DNA of 64,000 bases, from contig JAVVEM010000004.1 in the NCBI GenBank assembly GCA_032250805.1, positions 54,804-118,803 on the forward strand, read 5' to 3'. The notes under the pieces were generated by a model, which saw nothing but the letters and a program-made list of their open reading frames with translations, was not told the DNA's origin and did not search any database. Position numbers and translations under genes: made by a program. Within the stretch, counting starts at the first letter, position 1. Every line of letters starts with the position of its first letter. This DNA is from B18-G4 sp032250805 (GTDB taxonomy: Bacteria > Bacteroidota > Bacteroidia > Bacteroidales > B18-G4). Shown in pieces: positions 1-7,958 of the stretch.

Positions 1-271
1 GTTCACGGGCATAGGTCCCGGTATCGAACGAACGGGAGTAGAACGGCACCTGATAGTGATCAGCAGTTTGTTTTACAAATGCCTCATCAGCATCGGCCTC
101 TTTACCCCTGAGCTTAAAATTACAGTGGGCAATGGCAAAATCAAAGCCTGCGAGTGAACAAAGGGCGGCCAGGGCCATAGAATCCATTCCGCCACTCACA
201 GTCAGGAGTATGCTGTCTGATACAGTGAAGAGATCATTCTCCCTGACAAAGGATTTAAACTTTTCGATCAC
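1..271 (-). CDS. tilS: tRNA(Ile)-lysidine synthase, N-terminal part (runs off window)
   Basis: Translating the minus strand from a GTG at 271 gives about 90 residues of an N-type ATP pyrophosphatase. The P-loop SGGMDS lies at residues 26-31, followed by AHCNFKLRG and a DADEAFV stretch, which together are characteristic of TilS. TilS uses ATP and lysine to convert C34 of tRNA-Ile(CAU) to lysidine, so that it reads AUA. An in-frame stop (TAA) lies four codons upstream and no ATG or TTG intervenes, so GTG is the only usual start. The C-terminal lysine and tRNA-binding domains lie outside the window. It follows korB on the same strand after 74 bases. The family call is secure; the exact start is less so. 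Confidence 0.9.
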   Translation of the reverse strand, partial: MIEKFKSFVRENDLFTVSDSILLTVSGGMDSMALAALCSLAGFDFAIAHCNFKLRGKEADADEAFVKQTADHYQVPFYSRSFDTGTYARE

Positions 272-345
272 AAAACAAAGTTAGTGGATATGATCCATAT
301 TCGCAATCACCGGTAAAAGATGAAATATTTTCAAGAAGGATGTGA

Positions 346-1377
346 TCAATCAACGATGAATGACTTCTCATTGATCAGTTCCTGCACCGACTTCATTGTA
401 GCATTTTCTTTAGCCCGTTCAACCTGAAATTCAAGTTCTGCCTCATAGGTATTATAACATTCACACGCGCGTATCACCCCGGTAGCAATGGGATATTCGG
501 ACAGGGTCATCCTTACCAGCATATAATGCGTTGTATCGTCAGGGTTGTGGGCATCGTGAATCAGGATATCCTTTTCGGTGATGCCATTTTCTCCAATGGT
601 AACTACTTCCAACCTTGACCCGCGAAGCACGAGTCCTTTATTCATTTCTTTTCCGAACAACATGGGTTTACCGTGCTCAAGATGTATCTGATGGTCATCC
701 CTGACATCTTTTCCGGTAATTGCTGAGTGTATCCTGTTATTGAAGATCACACAATTCTGCAGTACTTCAACAACGGATGTTCCCTTGTGTTTAGTTGCTT
801 CGAGGAATACTTCCTTCATTCTTTTGGGCTCTGTATCAACAACACGCGCAAAGAAAGTCCCCTGTGCGCCCATAGTTAGTTCACCGGGCCGAAAAGGGTT
901 TTCGATCGTACCATCGGGCGAGGTTTTGGTGATGCTTCCTCGTGGTGTGGTAGGAGAATACTGGCCTTTGGTAAGTCCATATATCTTGTTGTTGAAGATC
1001 ACAACTTTCATATCGATGTTTCTTCTCACAAGATGGATAAAGTGGTTTCCGCCAATGGCCATGCTGTCACCATCGCCGGTGATATGCCAAACATCAAGTT
1101 TTGGATTGGCTACCTTGATACCCGAGGCGATGGCCGCTCCGCGCCCATGTAAGCCATGGAAGCCGTATGTATTCATATAATAGGGGAACCTGGATGAGCA
1201 GCCGATCCCCGAAACGAATACCACATCTTCCTTTCTGACTTTACTTTCAACCAGGCAACTTTGTATTGCCGAGAGTATGGCAAAGTCGCCACAACCGGCG
1301 CACCATTTCACAACCTGGTCGCTTTTATAATCAGCCTTTGTAACCTCAATCTGTTCAATTGTTTTCTCTTCAGCCAT
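346..1377 (-). CDS. korB: 2-oxoglutarate:ferredoxin oxidoreductase, beta subunit
   Basis: This 343-residue protein is the thiamine diphosphate-binding beta subunit of 2-oxoacid:ferredoxin oxidoreductase. It oxidises 2-oxoglutarate with CoA to succinyl-CoA, CO2 and reduced ferredoxin. The ThDP motif is visible as GDGD at 101-104 ending in NN at 129-130. Four cysteines that would hold a [4Fe-4S] cluster are C26 and C29 (WCAGC), C60 (GIGC) and C209 (QNC). The start follows korA by 3 bases, so the two are co-transcribed and probably translationally coupled. The 2-oxoglutarate preference is inferred from overall resemblance to KorB and from the two-subunit architecture; another 2-oxoacid cannot be excluded. 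Confidence 0.92.
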   Translation of the reverse strand: MAEEKTIEQIEVTKADYKSDQVVKWCAGCGDFAILSAIQSCLVESKVRKEDVVFVSGIGCSSRFPYYMNTYGFHGLHGRGAAIASGIKVANPKLDVWHITGDGDSMAIGGNHFIHLVRRNIDMKVVIFNNKIYGLTKGQYSPTTPRGSITKTSPDGTIENPFRPGELTMGAQGTFFARVVDTEPKRMKEVFLEATKHKGTSVVEVLQNCVIFNNRIHSAITGKDVRDDHQIHLEHGKPMLFGKEMNKGLVLRGSRLEVVTIGENGITEKDILIHDAHNPDDTTHYMLVRMTLSEYPIATGVIRACECYNTYEAELEFQVERAKENATMKSVQELINEKSFIVD

Positions 1378-1380
1378 TCT

Positions 1381-3228
1381 CTATCCCTCCAGAATTTTAT
1401 TGAATCTTTCCTTCAATTCTGAAATCATGAAAGGAAGACCCTGAATTTTATTGTGTTGCTGATAGTTATATCCGGGCAAAGTCATCCGCAAATAGTTGGC
1501 AAACTGGCCCAGATTAATTTCACAAACCACGATATGTTTAAATTTCTTAAATACCTCCTCGGTATTGGCCGGCAGGGGTTTGATATAATTGAATTGTGCA
1601 AGGCTGATCTTTTTACCTTCCTCCTGCATATCTTTAACGGCTGATATCAGGGCACCATATGTGCCTCCCCACCCGACAACGAGCAGATCACCATTATCTT
1701 CACCTGAAACTTCGAGTTCGGGAATATAGTTTACCACCCGCTGTACTTTTTCTTCCCTGGTTCGCACCATTTTTTCGTGGTTCATGGGGTTATGCGAAAC
1801 ATTTCCCGTAATATCTTCCTTTTCAAGTCCGCCAATACGATGCCGCATCCCTTCCTGTCCGGGTAAAGCCCAGAAGCGTGAAAGTTTCTTTTCATCCCGC
1901 CGGTAAGGCTGATAATCTGCATTATCGGGCACAAAGGGTGGCTTAATGTCGGGGAGTTCCTTAATATCGGGAATATTCCACAGTTCCGATCCATTTGCCA
2001 GGTAACCGTCGGTAAGCAGGATCACGGGGGTCATATGTTCAAGTGCGATCTTGCTGGCCATATAAGCATAATGGAAGCAGTTTGCAGGTGTGCTGGCAGC
2101 GATTACCACACATGGGCTTTCGCCATTACGGCCATAGAGGGCCTGCATCAGGTCGGCCTGTTCGGGTTTGGTAGGCAGGCCGGTAGCAGGGCCACCCCGC
2201 TGCACATTTACGATCACAATAGGTAATTCGGTAATTACAGCCAGGCCAATGCCTTCACTCTTAAGTGCCAGGCCGGGGCCGGATGTGGAAGTAACGGCAA
2301 AATCGCCGGCAAAGCTGGCTCCGATGGCAGAAGTAATCCCTGCGATCTCGTCTTCGGCCTGAAATGTTTTTACACCAAATTGCTTCATCTTTGAAAGCTC
2401 CTGAAGTATCTCCGAGGCCGGAGTAATAGGATATGATCCAAGAAAGAGTTCCATCCCGGCACGTTCTGCAGCCGCAACAAGCCCCCAGGCGGTAGCAATA
2501 TTGCCTGTAATATTTCTGAAGCGCCCTTTACGGTTCTTGATGGGGTTGATCTGGTATGTTGTGCGGAGGGCTTCAACCGTTTCAGCATAATTATAACCTG
2601 CCCTCAGCACCCGCTTGTTGGCTTCGGCAAGCAAAGGTTTTTTGCTCCCGAACTTATTATCAATAAAATCCTCTCCGTATTTAAGGTCTTTATTAAATAA
2701 CCAGTAAAGGATACCCAGGGCAAATTGATTCTTGGTCCGCTCGGCTGATTTGGGATCCACGGCAAGGTCTTTTACCGAAGTTTTACTCAACTGGGTGATT
2801 GGAGCTTTCACCACATTATAGCCCTTAAGTGTGCCATCACCAAGAGGATCCTCAATATAGCCAGCCTTTTTATAATATTTATTATCGAAGTTATCGATAT
2901 CGATTATGATGGTGGCTCCGGGCTTAACCCATTTCATATTGGCTTTCAGCGCCGCCGGGTTCAGTGCGACCAAAACATCAGCCAGGTCGCCAGGTGTATC
3001 GATCTCTTTATGGCCAATATGCAACTGGAAGCCCGAAACACCGGCTACAGTGCCCTGAGGGGCACGGATCTCTGATGGATAGTCGGGAAAGGTGGCCAGG
3101 TCATTACCGGCAAAGGCAGATGTATCTGAAAACTGATTTCCGCTTAGTTGCATGCCATCACCCGAATCACCCGCAAATTTTACGACTACAGCATCAACTT
3201 CAATTACTTTATTTACTTTTTTCGACAT
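1381..3228 (-). CDS. korA: 2-oxoglutarate:ferredoxin oxidoreductase, fused gamma-alpha subunit
   Basis: A 615-residue subunit in which the gamma domain is fused in front of the alpha (pyrimidine-binding) domain. The gamma domain shows GDSGDGMQLSG near residues 20-30; the alpha domain begins near 250 with GSYPITPASEI and the EDEIAGI segment. It partners KorB. The reading frame is open to 3258, but a minus-strand -7 element (complement of 3256-3263, TAACTTTG) overlaps that upstream start codon. Transcription should therefore begin near 3250 and translation at the ATG at 3228, which gives the usual MSKK-type start. The gene is divergent from the ferredoxin at 3473, a natural electron acceptor. 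Confidence 0.92.
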   Translation of the reverse strand: MSKKVNKVIEVDAVVVKFAGDSGDGMQLSGNQFSDTSAFAGNDLATFPDYPSEIRAPQGTVAGVSGFQLHIGHKEIDTPGDLADVLVALNPAALKANMKWVKPGATIIIDIDNFDNKYYKKAGYIEDPLGDGTLKGYNVVKAPITQLSKTSVKDLAVDPKSAERTKNQFALGILYWLFNKDLKYGEDFIDNKFGSKKPLLAEANKRVLRAGYNYAETVEALRTTYQINPIKNRKGRFRNITGNIATAWGLVAAAERAGMELFLGSYPITPASEILQELSKMKQFGVKTFQAEDEIAGITSAIGASFAGDFAVTSTSGPGLALKSEGIGLAVITELPIVIVNVQRGGPATGLPTKPEQADLMQALYGRNGESPCVVIAASTPANCFHYAYMASKIALEHMTPVILLTDGYLANGSELWNIPDIKELPDIKPPFVPDNADYQPYRRDEKKLSRFWALPGQEGMRHRIGGLEKEDITGNVSHNPMNHEKMVRTREEKVQRVVNYIPELEVSGEDNGDLLVVGWGGTYGALISAVKDMQEEGKKISLAQFNYIKPLPANTEEVFKKFKHIVVCEINLGQFANYLRMTLPGYNYQQHNKIQGLPFMISELKERFNKILEG

Positions 3229-3255
3229 CGTTTCTGTTTGTTTAAAACATCCCTG

Positions 3256-3263
3256 CAAAGTTA
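3256..3263 (-). promoter_or_regulatory. korAB promoter, -7 element
   Basis: The minus strand reads TAACTTTG followed by CAGGG, matching the Bacteroidota -7 consensus TAnnTTTG. It lies 28 bases upstream of the korA ATG at 3228 and rules out the in-frame start at 3258. No convincing TTG -33 element is seen at 19-21 bases upstream. Confidence 0.65.
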
Positions 3264-3427
3264 TAAGTTTTATACATTAACCATGAGCAAATCTTAACAA
3301 AATTTAAATATATGCAGCCTAATTGGAACATTATTAAAATAAGATCGATCATGAGCCCGCTATTTAGAAAAGAAATAAATTAATAAAAGGCTTTCCGAAA
3401 ACATTCGTTCATAAAAAATATGTGTTT

Positions 3428-3435
3428 TATATTTG
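3428..3435 (+). promoter_or_regulatory. Ferredoxin promoter, -7 element
   Basis: TATATTTG followed by CATCG matches TAnnTTTG. It precedes the ferredoxin start at 3473 by 37 bases. A TTCG at 3404-3407, spaced 20 bases, is a weak -33 candidate. Confidence 0.6.
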
Positions 3436-3472
3436 CATCGAATCTTTTTTAATTCATTAAAAAAACACAATT

Positions 3473-3640
3473 ATGGCTTACAAAATCACAGACGACTGCA
3501 CAGCATGCGGAACCTGCATTGACGAATGCCCTGTTGAAGCGATCTCAGAAGGTGATATCTATGTAATCGATCCGGATATTTGCACCGACTGCGGTTCTTG
3601 CGCAGATGTATGCCCGGTAGATGCAATTATCCCGGACTAG
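3473..3640 (+). CDS. 2[4Fe-4S] ferredoxin (55 aa)
   Basis: A short gene of 55 codons encoding a bacterial-type ferredoxin. Two classical CxxCxxCxxxCP motifs are visible: C9, C12, C15, C19 and C37, C40, C43, C47. The acidic composition (many D and E, ending IIPD) is typical of clostridial-type low-potential ferredoxins. The likely role is to take electrons from KorAB, whose operon starts about 250 bases away on the other strand, and pass them to other low-potential enzymes. It has its own promoter-like element upstream and a strong terminator 30 bases downstream, so it is expressed as a single small transcript. The family assignment is direct; the partnership with KorAB is inferred from position. 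Confidence 0.95.
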   Translation: MAYKITDDCTACGTCIDECPVEAISEGDIYVIDPDICTDCGSCADVCPVDAIIPD

Positions 3641-3670
3641 TACCGATCTGTTCAGAATCTTATTATAAAG

Positions 3671-3695
3671 AAGTCCCGCCAGCGGGACTTTTTTT
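3671..3695 (+). terminator. Intrinsic terminator after ferredoxin
   Basis: AAGTCCCGC, a CA loop and GCGGGACTT form a 9-bp perfect stem (realistically a shorter stem with a 4-base loop), followed directly by a run of T. It ends the ferredoxin transcript before the sucA promoter. Confidence 0.9.
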
Positions 3696-3741
3696 ATACC
3701 CTGTGAACACTTGTTGTGCCCTGAGTGTTATACAAATTATA

Positions 3742-3771
3742 TTGAACCATTCTTAATTATTCATAACTTTG
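3742..3771 (+). promoter_or_regulatory. sucA operon promoter (-33 TTG and -7 TAACTTTG)
   Basis: TTG at 3742-3744 is followed after exactly 19 bases by TAACTTTG at 3764-3771, then CAGG. This is a full match to the Bacteroidota -33/-7 promoter arrangement and the best promoter in the window. The sucA ATG at 3794 lies 22 bases after the -7 element. Confidence 0.75.
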
Positions 3772-3793
3772 CAGGTCTGCAGCATTACTGATC

Positions 3794-6652
3794 ATGGATA
3801 TACATTCCTTTATAAACAGCTCCGATCCGGATGCCATCGATAAGTTATACCAGGATTTTCTGGATGATCCGGCATCAGTTTCCGACGACTGGCGGCATTT
3901 CTTCGAGGGGTTTGAGTTTGCACGGCAAGACTATAAACCCAAATCAATCACCGATAAGGATTATCCTTCTGAATTCAAGGTTATAAACCTCATTAATGCT
4001 TACAGGCAGCGAGGGCATTTATTTACGAAGACCAATCCTGTGAGGACCCGGCGTAAATACACCCCGACACTGGATCATGAGAACTTCGGTTTAACGGAGA
4101 AGGATATGAATACAATTTACCAGGCCGGGAACGATATAGGCCTGGGCCCGGCCAGCCTTCGCGAGATCATTGCACATCTTCACAAAACCTATTGCAGCGC
4201 GATAGGAGCCGAGTTCATGTATATCAGGCATCCTGAGGTTGTAGACTGGCTGAAGCAACGGATGGAAAGCAGCCGGAACCAACCGTCATACAGCAAGGAA
4301 CAGAAACTACAGTTTCTGGAAATGATCAGCAAAGCTGTGCTTTATGAAAAATTTATCCATAAAAAATTCCCCGGACAAAAGCGCTTTTCGCTGGAAGGGG
4401 CTGAATCGCTCATCCCTGCACTGGATGCCATTACACGCACCGGCGCTGAACTGGGCATAAAAGAATTTATTATCGGGATGCCGCACAGGGGCCGGTTAAA
4501 TGTACTTGCCAATTTTATGGATAAGCCTTATGAGAAACTTTTCCACGAATTTGAGGGTGAAGAGTATGAAGAAGAATATTTGCTTGGTGACGTGAAATAC
4601 CACCTTGGATTTACCACACAAAAAAAAGTTGGCGACAAGCAGATCAAACTCACACTCTCGCCCAATCCATCTCACCTTGAAGCTGTTGACCCTGTTGTTC
4701 AGGGAATATCCCGGGCCAGGATCGACCAGGATTACAAAGGCGACTATAAACGCCTCGCCCCTATTCTTATTCATGGCGATGCAAGCATTGCCGGGCAGGG
4801 AGTGGTATATGAGGTATTACAAATGTCGGAACTCAGCGGATACCGCACAGGGGGCACCATTCATGTTGTAATCAACAACCAGATCGGCTTTACAACCAAT
4901 TACCTGGATGCCCGTTCGAGCACATATTGCACTGATGTGGCAAAGATAACGTTAAGCCCTGTTTTCCATGTGAACGGCGACGATGTGGAAGCACTGATTT
5001 ATACCATACAGCTTGCAATGGAGTTCCGGCAGAAATTCCACAAAGATGTATTCATCGACTTGCTATGTTATCGTAAATACGGCCATAACGAAGGTGACGA
5101 ACCGCGTTTTACACAACCAATATTATACAAACTCATTGAAAAGCACCCGAACCCTCTTGAAATATACCGAAAACAGCTCATCTCTGAGGGAATAATCACC
5201 GAAGGTGAAAGCAGGAAAACCGAGAAAGAAATCAATGCCCTGCTGGAAGCAAATCTGGAGAAAACCAAAAGCATGGGAAAAGCCAGCATTGGTTCCTTTT
5301 TAAAAGATACCTGGAAAGATATCAGCAAGGCTGGTCCCACCGACTTTATTCAATCGCCCGAAACAGGCGTAAAAAAAGAAGACCTGTTCCGGATAGGTAA
5401 ACATATCTGTTCCATTCCTAAGGACGAAAAGCTTTTCACCAAGCTTGTCCGTTTGCAGGAAAACCGTTTAAAAATGCTTGAAGAAGGGGATAAACTTGAT
5501 TGGGCAATGGGCGAATTGCTGGCCTACGGAACACTTCTTGATGAAGGTATTCCGGTAAGGTTTAGCGGACAGGACGTGGCCAGAGGTACTTTTTCGCACC
5601 GGCATGCAGTGCTCAAGATCGAAGATTCGGAAAAAGAATATGTCCCCCTGAACAATATTAGAAAAGGTCAGTCCAAAATTGAAATCTTCAATTCGCCATT
5701 ATCTGAATATGGTGTTTTGGGATTTGAATATGGTTACGCTCTGGCCTCACCACATACACTTACGATATGGGAAGCACAATTTGGCGACTTCGCCAATGGC
5801 GGGCAGATCATCATTGACCAGTTTCTTAGCAGTGCTGAAGATAAATGGAATGTGATGAACGACCTGGTGATTCTGCTTCCGCATGGCTACGAAGGTCAGG
5901 GTCCTGAGCACTCAAGTGGCCGCATGGAAAGATTTCTTAACCTTTGCGCTGAAGAAAATTTGCAGGTGGTCAATGCCAGTACTCCGGCAAACATGTTTCA
6001 CGTGCTCAGACGGCAATTAAAGAGAAAAATCAGGAAGCCATTGATCATTTTTACTCCCAAGAGTCTTTTAAGGCACCCGGCATGCGTTTCGCCCATTAAG
6101 GATTTTGCTACCGGGAGTTTCATGGAATTGATCGACGATCATGAGGCCGAGGTGCAGAAAATCAAACGGGTGATCTTTTGCACCGGTAAACTTTATTATG
6201 AGCTTCTGGAAGAAAAAGAAAAGAAAAACCTTTTCGATACGGCCATCATCAGGTTAGAGCAATTGTTTCCGCTGCCATATAAAAAATTACAGGATACAAT
6301 TAAAAAATATAAGCATGCCGGCGACTGGGTGTGGGTTCAGGAAGAACCTGTAAATATGGGGCCCTGGCCATTCCTTAAGCTGCACTTCGACGAACTGAGC
6401 CTGAGACTTGTGGCACGGCCGGCAAGCGGCAGTCCGGCAACAGGCTCAAGCAAGTTTCATTCAATCAGGCAAAGAAAGATCATTGAAAAGGCGTTTGGCA
6501 AATGCGATTGCCCTATGGTAGATGAGGAATGCCGAATGATATGCATTGGTAACAGATGGCGATCGTTCGACATAGAAGCAGAAAAACTTGGTAAAGACAA
6601 GATCAATGCCGGAACATTTTCGGCCCTCAACAAGGTAAAAAGATTAGATTAA
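3794..6652 (+). CDS. sucA: 2-oxoglutarate dehydrogenase E1 component
   Basis: A 952-residue thiamine diphosphate-dependent E1 that decarboxylates 2-oxoglutarate and transfers the succinyl group to lipoyl-E2. The N-terminal E1 domain (SDPDAIDKLYQDFL, WRHFFEGF) is followed by HRGRLN at 231-236, GDAS...GQGVVYE at 328-340 and NNQIGFTT at 361-368. The C-terminal transketolase-like domain includes QEEPVNMGPW. The length suits the standalone E1 class. It is 21 bases upstream of sucB and has a well-formed promoter. E3 (dihydrolipoamide dehydrogenase) is not in the window. The sequence is complete with no missing E1 motif that I can see. Confidence 0.97.
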   Translation: MDIHSFINSSDPDAIDKLYQDFLDDPASVSDDWRHFFEGFEFARQDYKPKSITDKDYPSEFKVINLINAYRQRGHLFTKTNPVRTRRKYTPTLDHENFGLTEKDMNTIYQAGNDIGLGPASLREIIAHLHKTYCSAIGAEFMYIRHPEVVDWLKQRMESSRNQPSYSKEQKLQFLEMISKAVLYEKFIHKKFPGQKRFSLEGAESLIPALDAITRTGAELGIKEFIIGMPHRGRLNVLANFMDKPYEKLFHEFEGEEYEEEYLLGDVKYHLGFTTQKKVGDKQIKLTLSPNPSHLEAVDPVVQGISRARIDQDYKGDYKRLAPILIHGDASIAGQGVVYEVLQMSELSGYRTGGTIHVVINNQIGFTTNYLDARSSTYCTDVAKITLSPVFHVNGDDVEALIYTIQLAMEFRQKFHKDVFIDLLCYRKYGHNEGDEPRFTQPILYKLIEKHPNPLEIYRKQLISEGIITEGESRKTEKEINALLEANLEKTKSMGKASIGSFLKDTWKDISKAGPTDFIQSPETGVKKEDLFRIGKHICSIPKDEKLFTKLVRLQENRLKMLEEGDKLDWAMGELLAYGTLLDEGIPVRFSGQDVARGTFSHRHAVLKIEDSEKEYVPLNNIRKGQSKIEIFNSPLSEYGVLGFEYGYALASPHTLTIWEAQFGDFANGGQIIIDQFLSSAEDKWNVMNDLVILLPHGYEGQGPEHSSGRMERFLNLCAEENLQVVNASTPANMFHVLRRQLKRKIRKPLIIFTPKSLLRHPACVSPIKDFATGSFMELIDDHEAEVQKIKRVIFCTGKLYYELLEEKEKKNLFDTAIIRLEQLFPLPYKKLQDTIKKYKHAGDWVWVQEEPVNMGPWPFLKLHFDELSLRLVARPASGSPATGSSKFHSIRQRKIIEKAFGKCDCPMVDEECRMICIGNRWRSFDIEAEKLGKDKINAGTFSALNKVKRLD

Positions 6653-6673
6653 CGCTCACAGATACAAAAACCT

Positions 6674-7948
6674 ATGATCATTGAAATTAAAGTTCCGAGC
6701 CCGGGCGAATCCATTACTGAGGTGCAATTGGCAAGTTGGCTGGTTGACGATGGAGAGCAGGTGGAAAAGGATGATGAAATAGCAGAAATTGATTCTGATA
6801 AAGCCACACTTACGATAAGTGCCGAAGATACGGGAAAGATCAGCCTGAAAGCAGCCGAAGGCGATACTTTGGAGGTAGGTGCTGTTATAGCCACGATAAA
6901 TACTGAAGCTCAGGGAAAAAAGAAAGAAACACCTGCCCGGGAGAAGGAAGACAAACCCGAACAGGAAGTAAAGGAAAGCGACACAAAGCCTGAAAAAAAG
7001 GAGGAAAAAGCTGAGGAAACAAAGAAAACTGAAGAAGATAGTCTGGTAAATCTGTCTCCTTTGGCAAAAAAGCTTTTGCACGAAAGTGGCAGCACGGAAA
7101 AAGAGTTTGCTGATTTTCTGCGCAAATTCAGGGCAGGGAAAAAAGATGTGGCTTTTTTTCTTGACCATAAACAGGGCCAGGCCTCACCGCTTGCCCAGGC
7201 ATCAGAGCAGGGCGGCACACGCGATACTGAACGGAAAAAGATGAGCACACTGCGCATCAAGCTTTCGGAGCGATTGGTATCGGTAAAGAATGAAACCGCC
7301 ATGCTCACTACTTTCAACGAAGTGAACATGAGTCCGGTCATGGAGATAAGGAATAAATATAAAGAAGCCTTTAAAGAAAAATTTGGTGTTGGCCTCGGGT
7401 TCATGTCATTCTTTACCAAAGCAGTTACCATCGGCCTGCAGCATTTCCCGAAAGTGAATACACAGATTGATGGCGAAGAAATTGTTACCTTTAAATATGC
7501 CGATGTGGGCATTGCGGTAAGCACTCCCAAAGGGCTCATGGTTCCGGTTATCCGAAATGCAGAACAGCTGGCCCTGCATGAGATCGAAATAAAAATAAAA
7601 GAACTGGCCACCAGAGCCAGAGATGGGAAACTAAGCCTGGATGAAATGAAGGGTGGCACATTCACCATCACCAACGGAGGAGTATTCGGATCTATGCTTT
7701 CGACACCCATCATCAACCCACCGCAAAGTGCTATACTCGGTATGCATAATATTGTAGAACGTCCGGTAGCCGTGAACGGAAAAGTTGAAATACACCCTGT
7801 AATGTATGTGGCTGTATCTTATGATCACCGGATCATTGACGGCAGCGAATCAGTCGGGTTTCTTGTTAAAGTGAAAGAAATGCTTGAGAATCCCGAAAAA
7901 ATGCTGCTTGGCGGAGCCGACCCGATACAGTCATTGCTGCAGTTATAA
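6674..7948 (+). CDS. sucB: Dihydrolipoyllysine-residue succinyltransferase (E2 of 2-oxoglutarate dehydrogenase)
   Basis: A 424-residue E2. The lipoyl domain occupies residues 1-75 with the lipoylated lysine K43 in IDSDKATL. A charged Lys/Glu linker runs from about 78 to 122. The peripheral subunit-binding region begins at SPLAKKLLHESG, but the usual GTGxxGRI segment is absent. The catalytic domain covers about 190-424 with the acyltransferase motif YDHRIIDG (H385, D389). It transfers succinyl groups from the lipoyl arm to CoA. It forms an operon with sucA (21-base gap) and nadB (10-base gap). The family is clear; the succinyl rather than acetyl specificity follows from its pairing with SucA. 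Confidence 0.95.
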   Translation: MIIEIKVPSPGESITEVQLASWLVDDGEQVEKDDEIAEIDSDKATLTISAEDTGKISLKAAEGDTLEVGAVIATINTEAQGKKKETPAREKEDKPEQEVKESDTKPEKKEEKAEETKKTEEDSLVNLSPLAKKLLHESGSTEKEFADFLRKFRAGKKDVAFFLDHKQGQASPLAQASEQGGTRDTERKKMSTLRIKLSERLVSVKNETAMLTTFNEVNMSPVMEIRNKYKEAFKEKFGVGLGFMSFFTKAVTIGLQHFPKVNTQIDGEEIVTFKYADVGIAVSTPKGLMVPVIRNAEQLALHEIEIKIKELATRARDGKLSLDEMKGGTFTITNGGVFGSMLSTPIINPPQSAILGMHNIVERPVAVNGKVEIHPVMYVAVSYDHRIIDGSESVGFLVKVKEMLENPEKMLLGGADPIQSLLQL

Positions 7949-7958
7949 TATTATTGCT

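Noticed and set aside
3229..3258. Ten extra residues at the KorA N-terminus
   Set aside because: The -7 promoter element at 3256-3263 overlaps that start codon, so it would not be in the transcript.
6910..7716. 268-codon open frame on the minus strand
   Set aside because: It lies wholly within sucB, is Ser/Phe-rich with no family resemblance, and is a shadow of the lysine- and glutamate-rich linker and catalytic domain.
7884..7958. Longer NadB reading frame overlapping sucB
   Set aside because: The ATG at 7959 gives the standard FAD-binding N-terminus; the extra 25 residues are sucB read in another frame.
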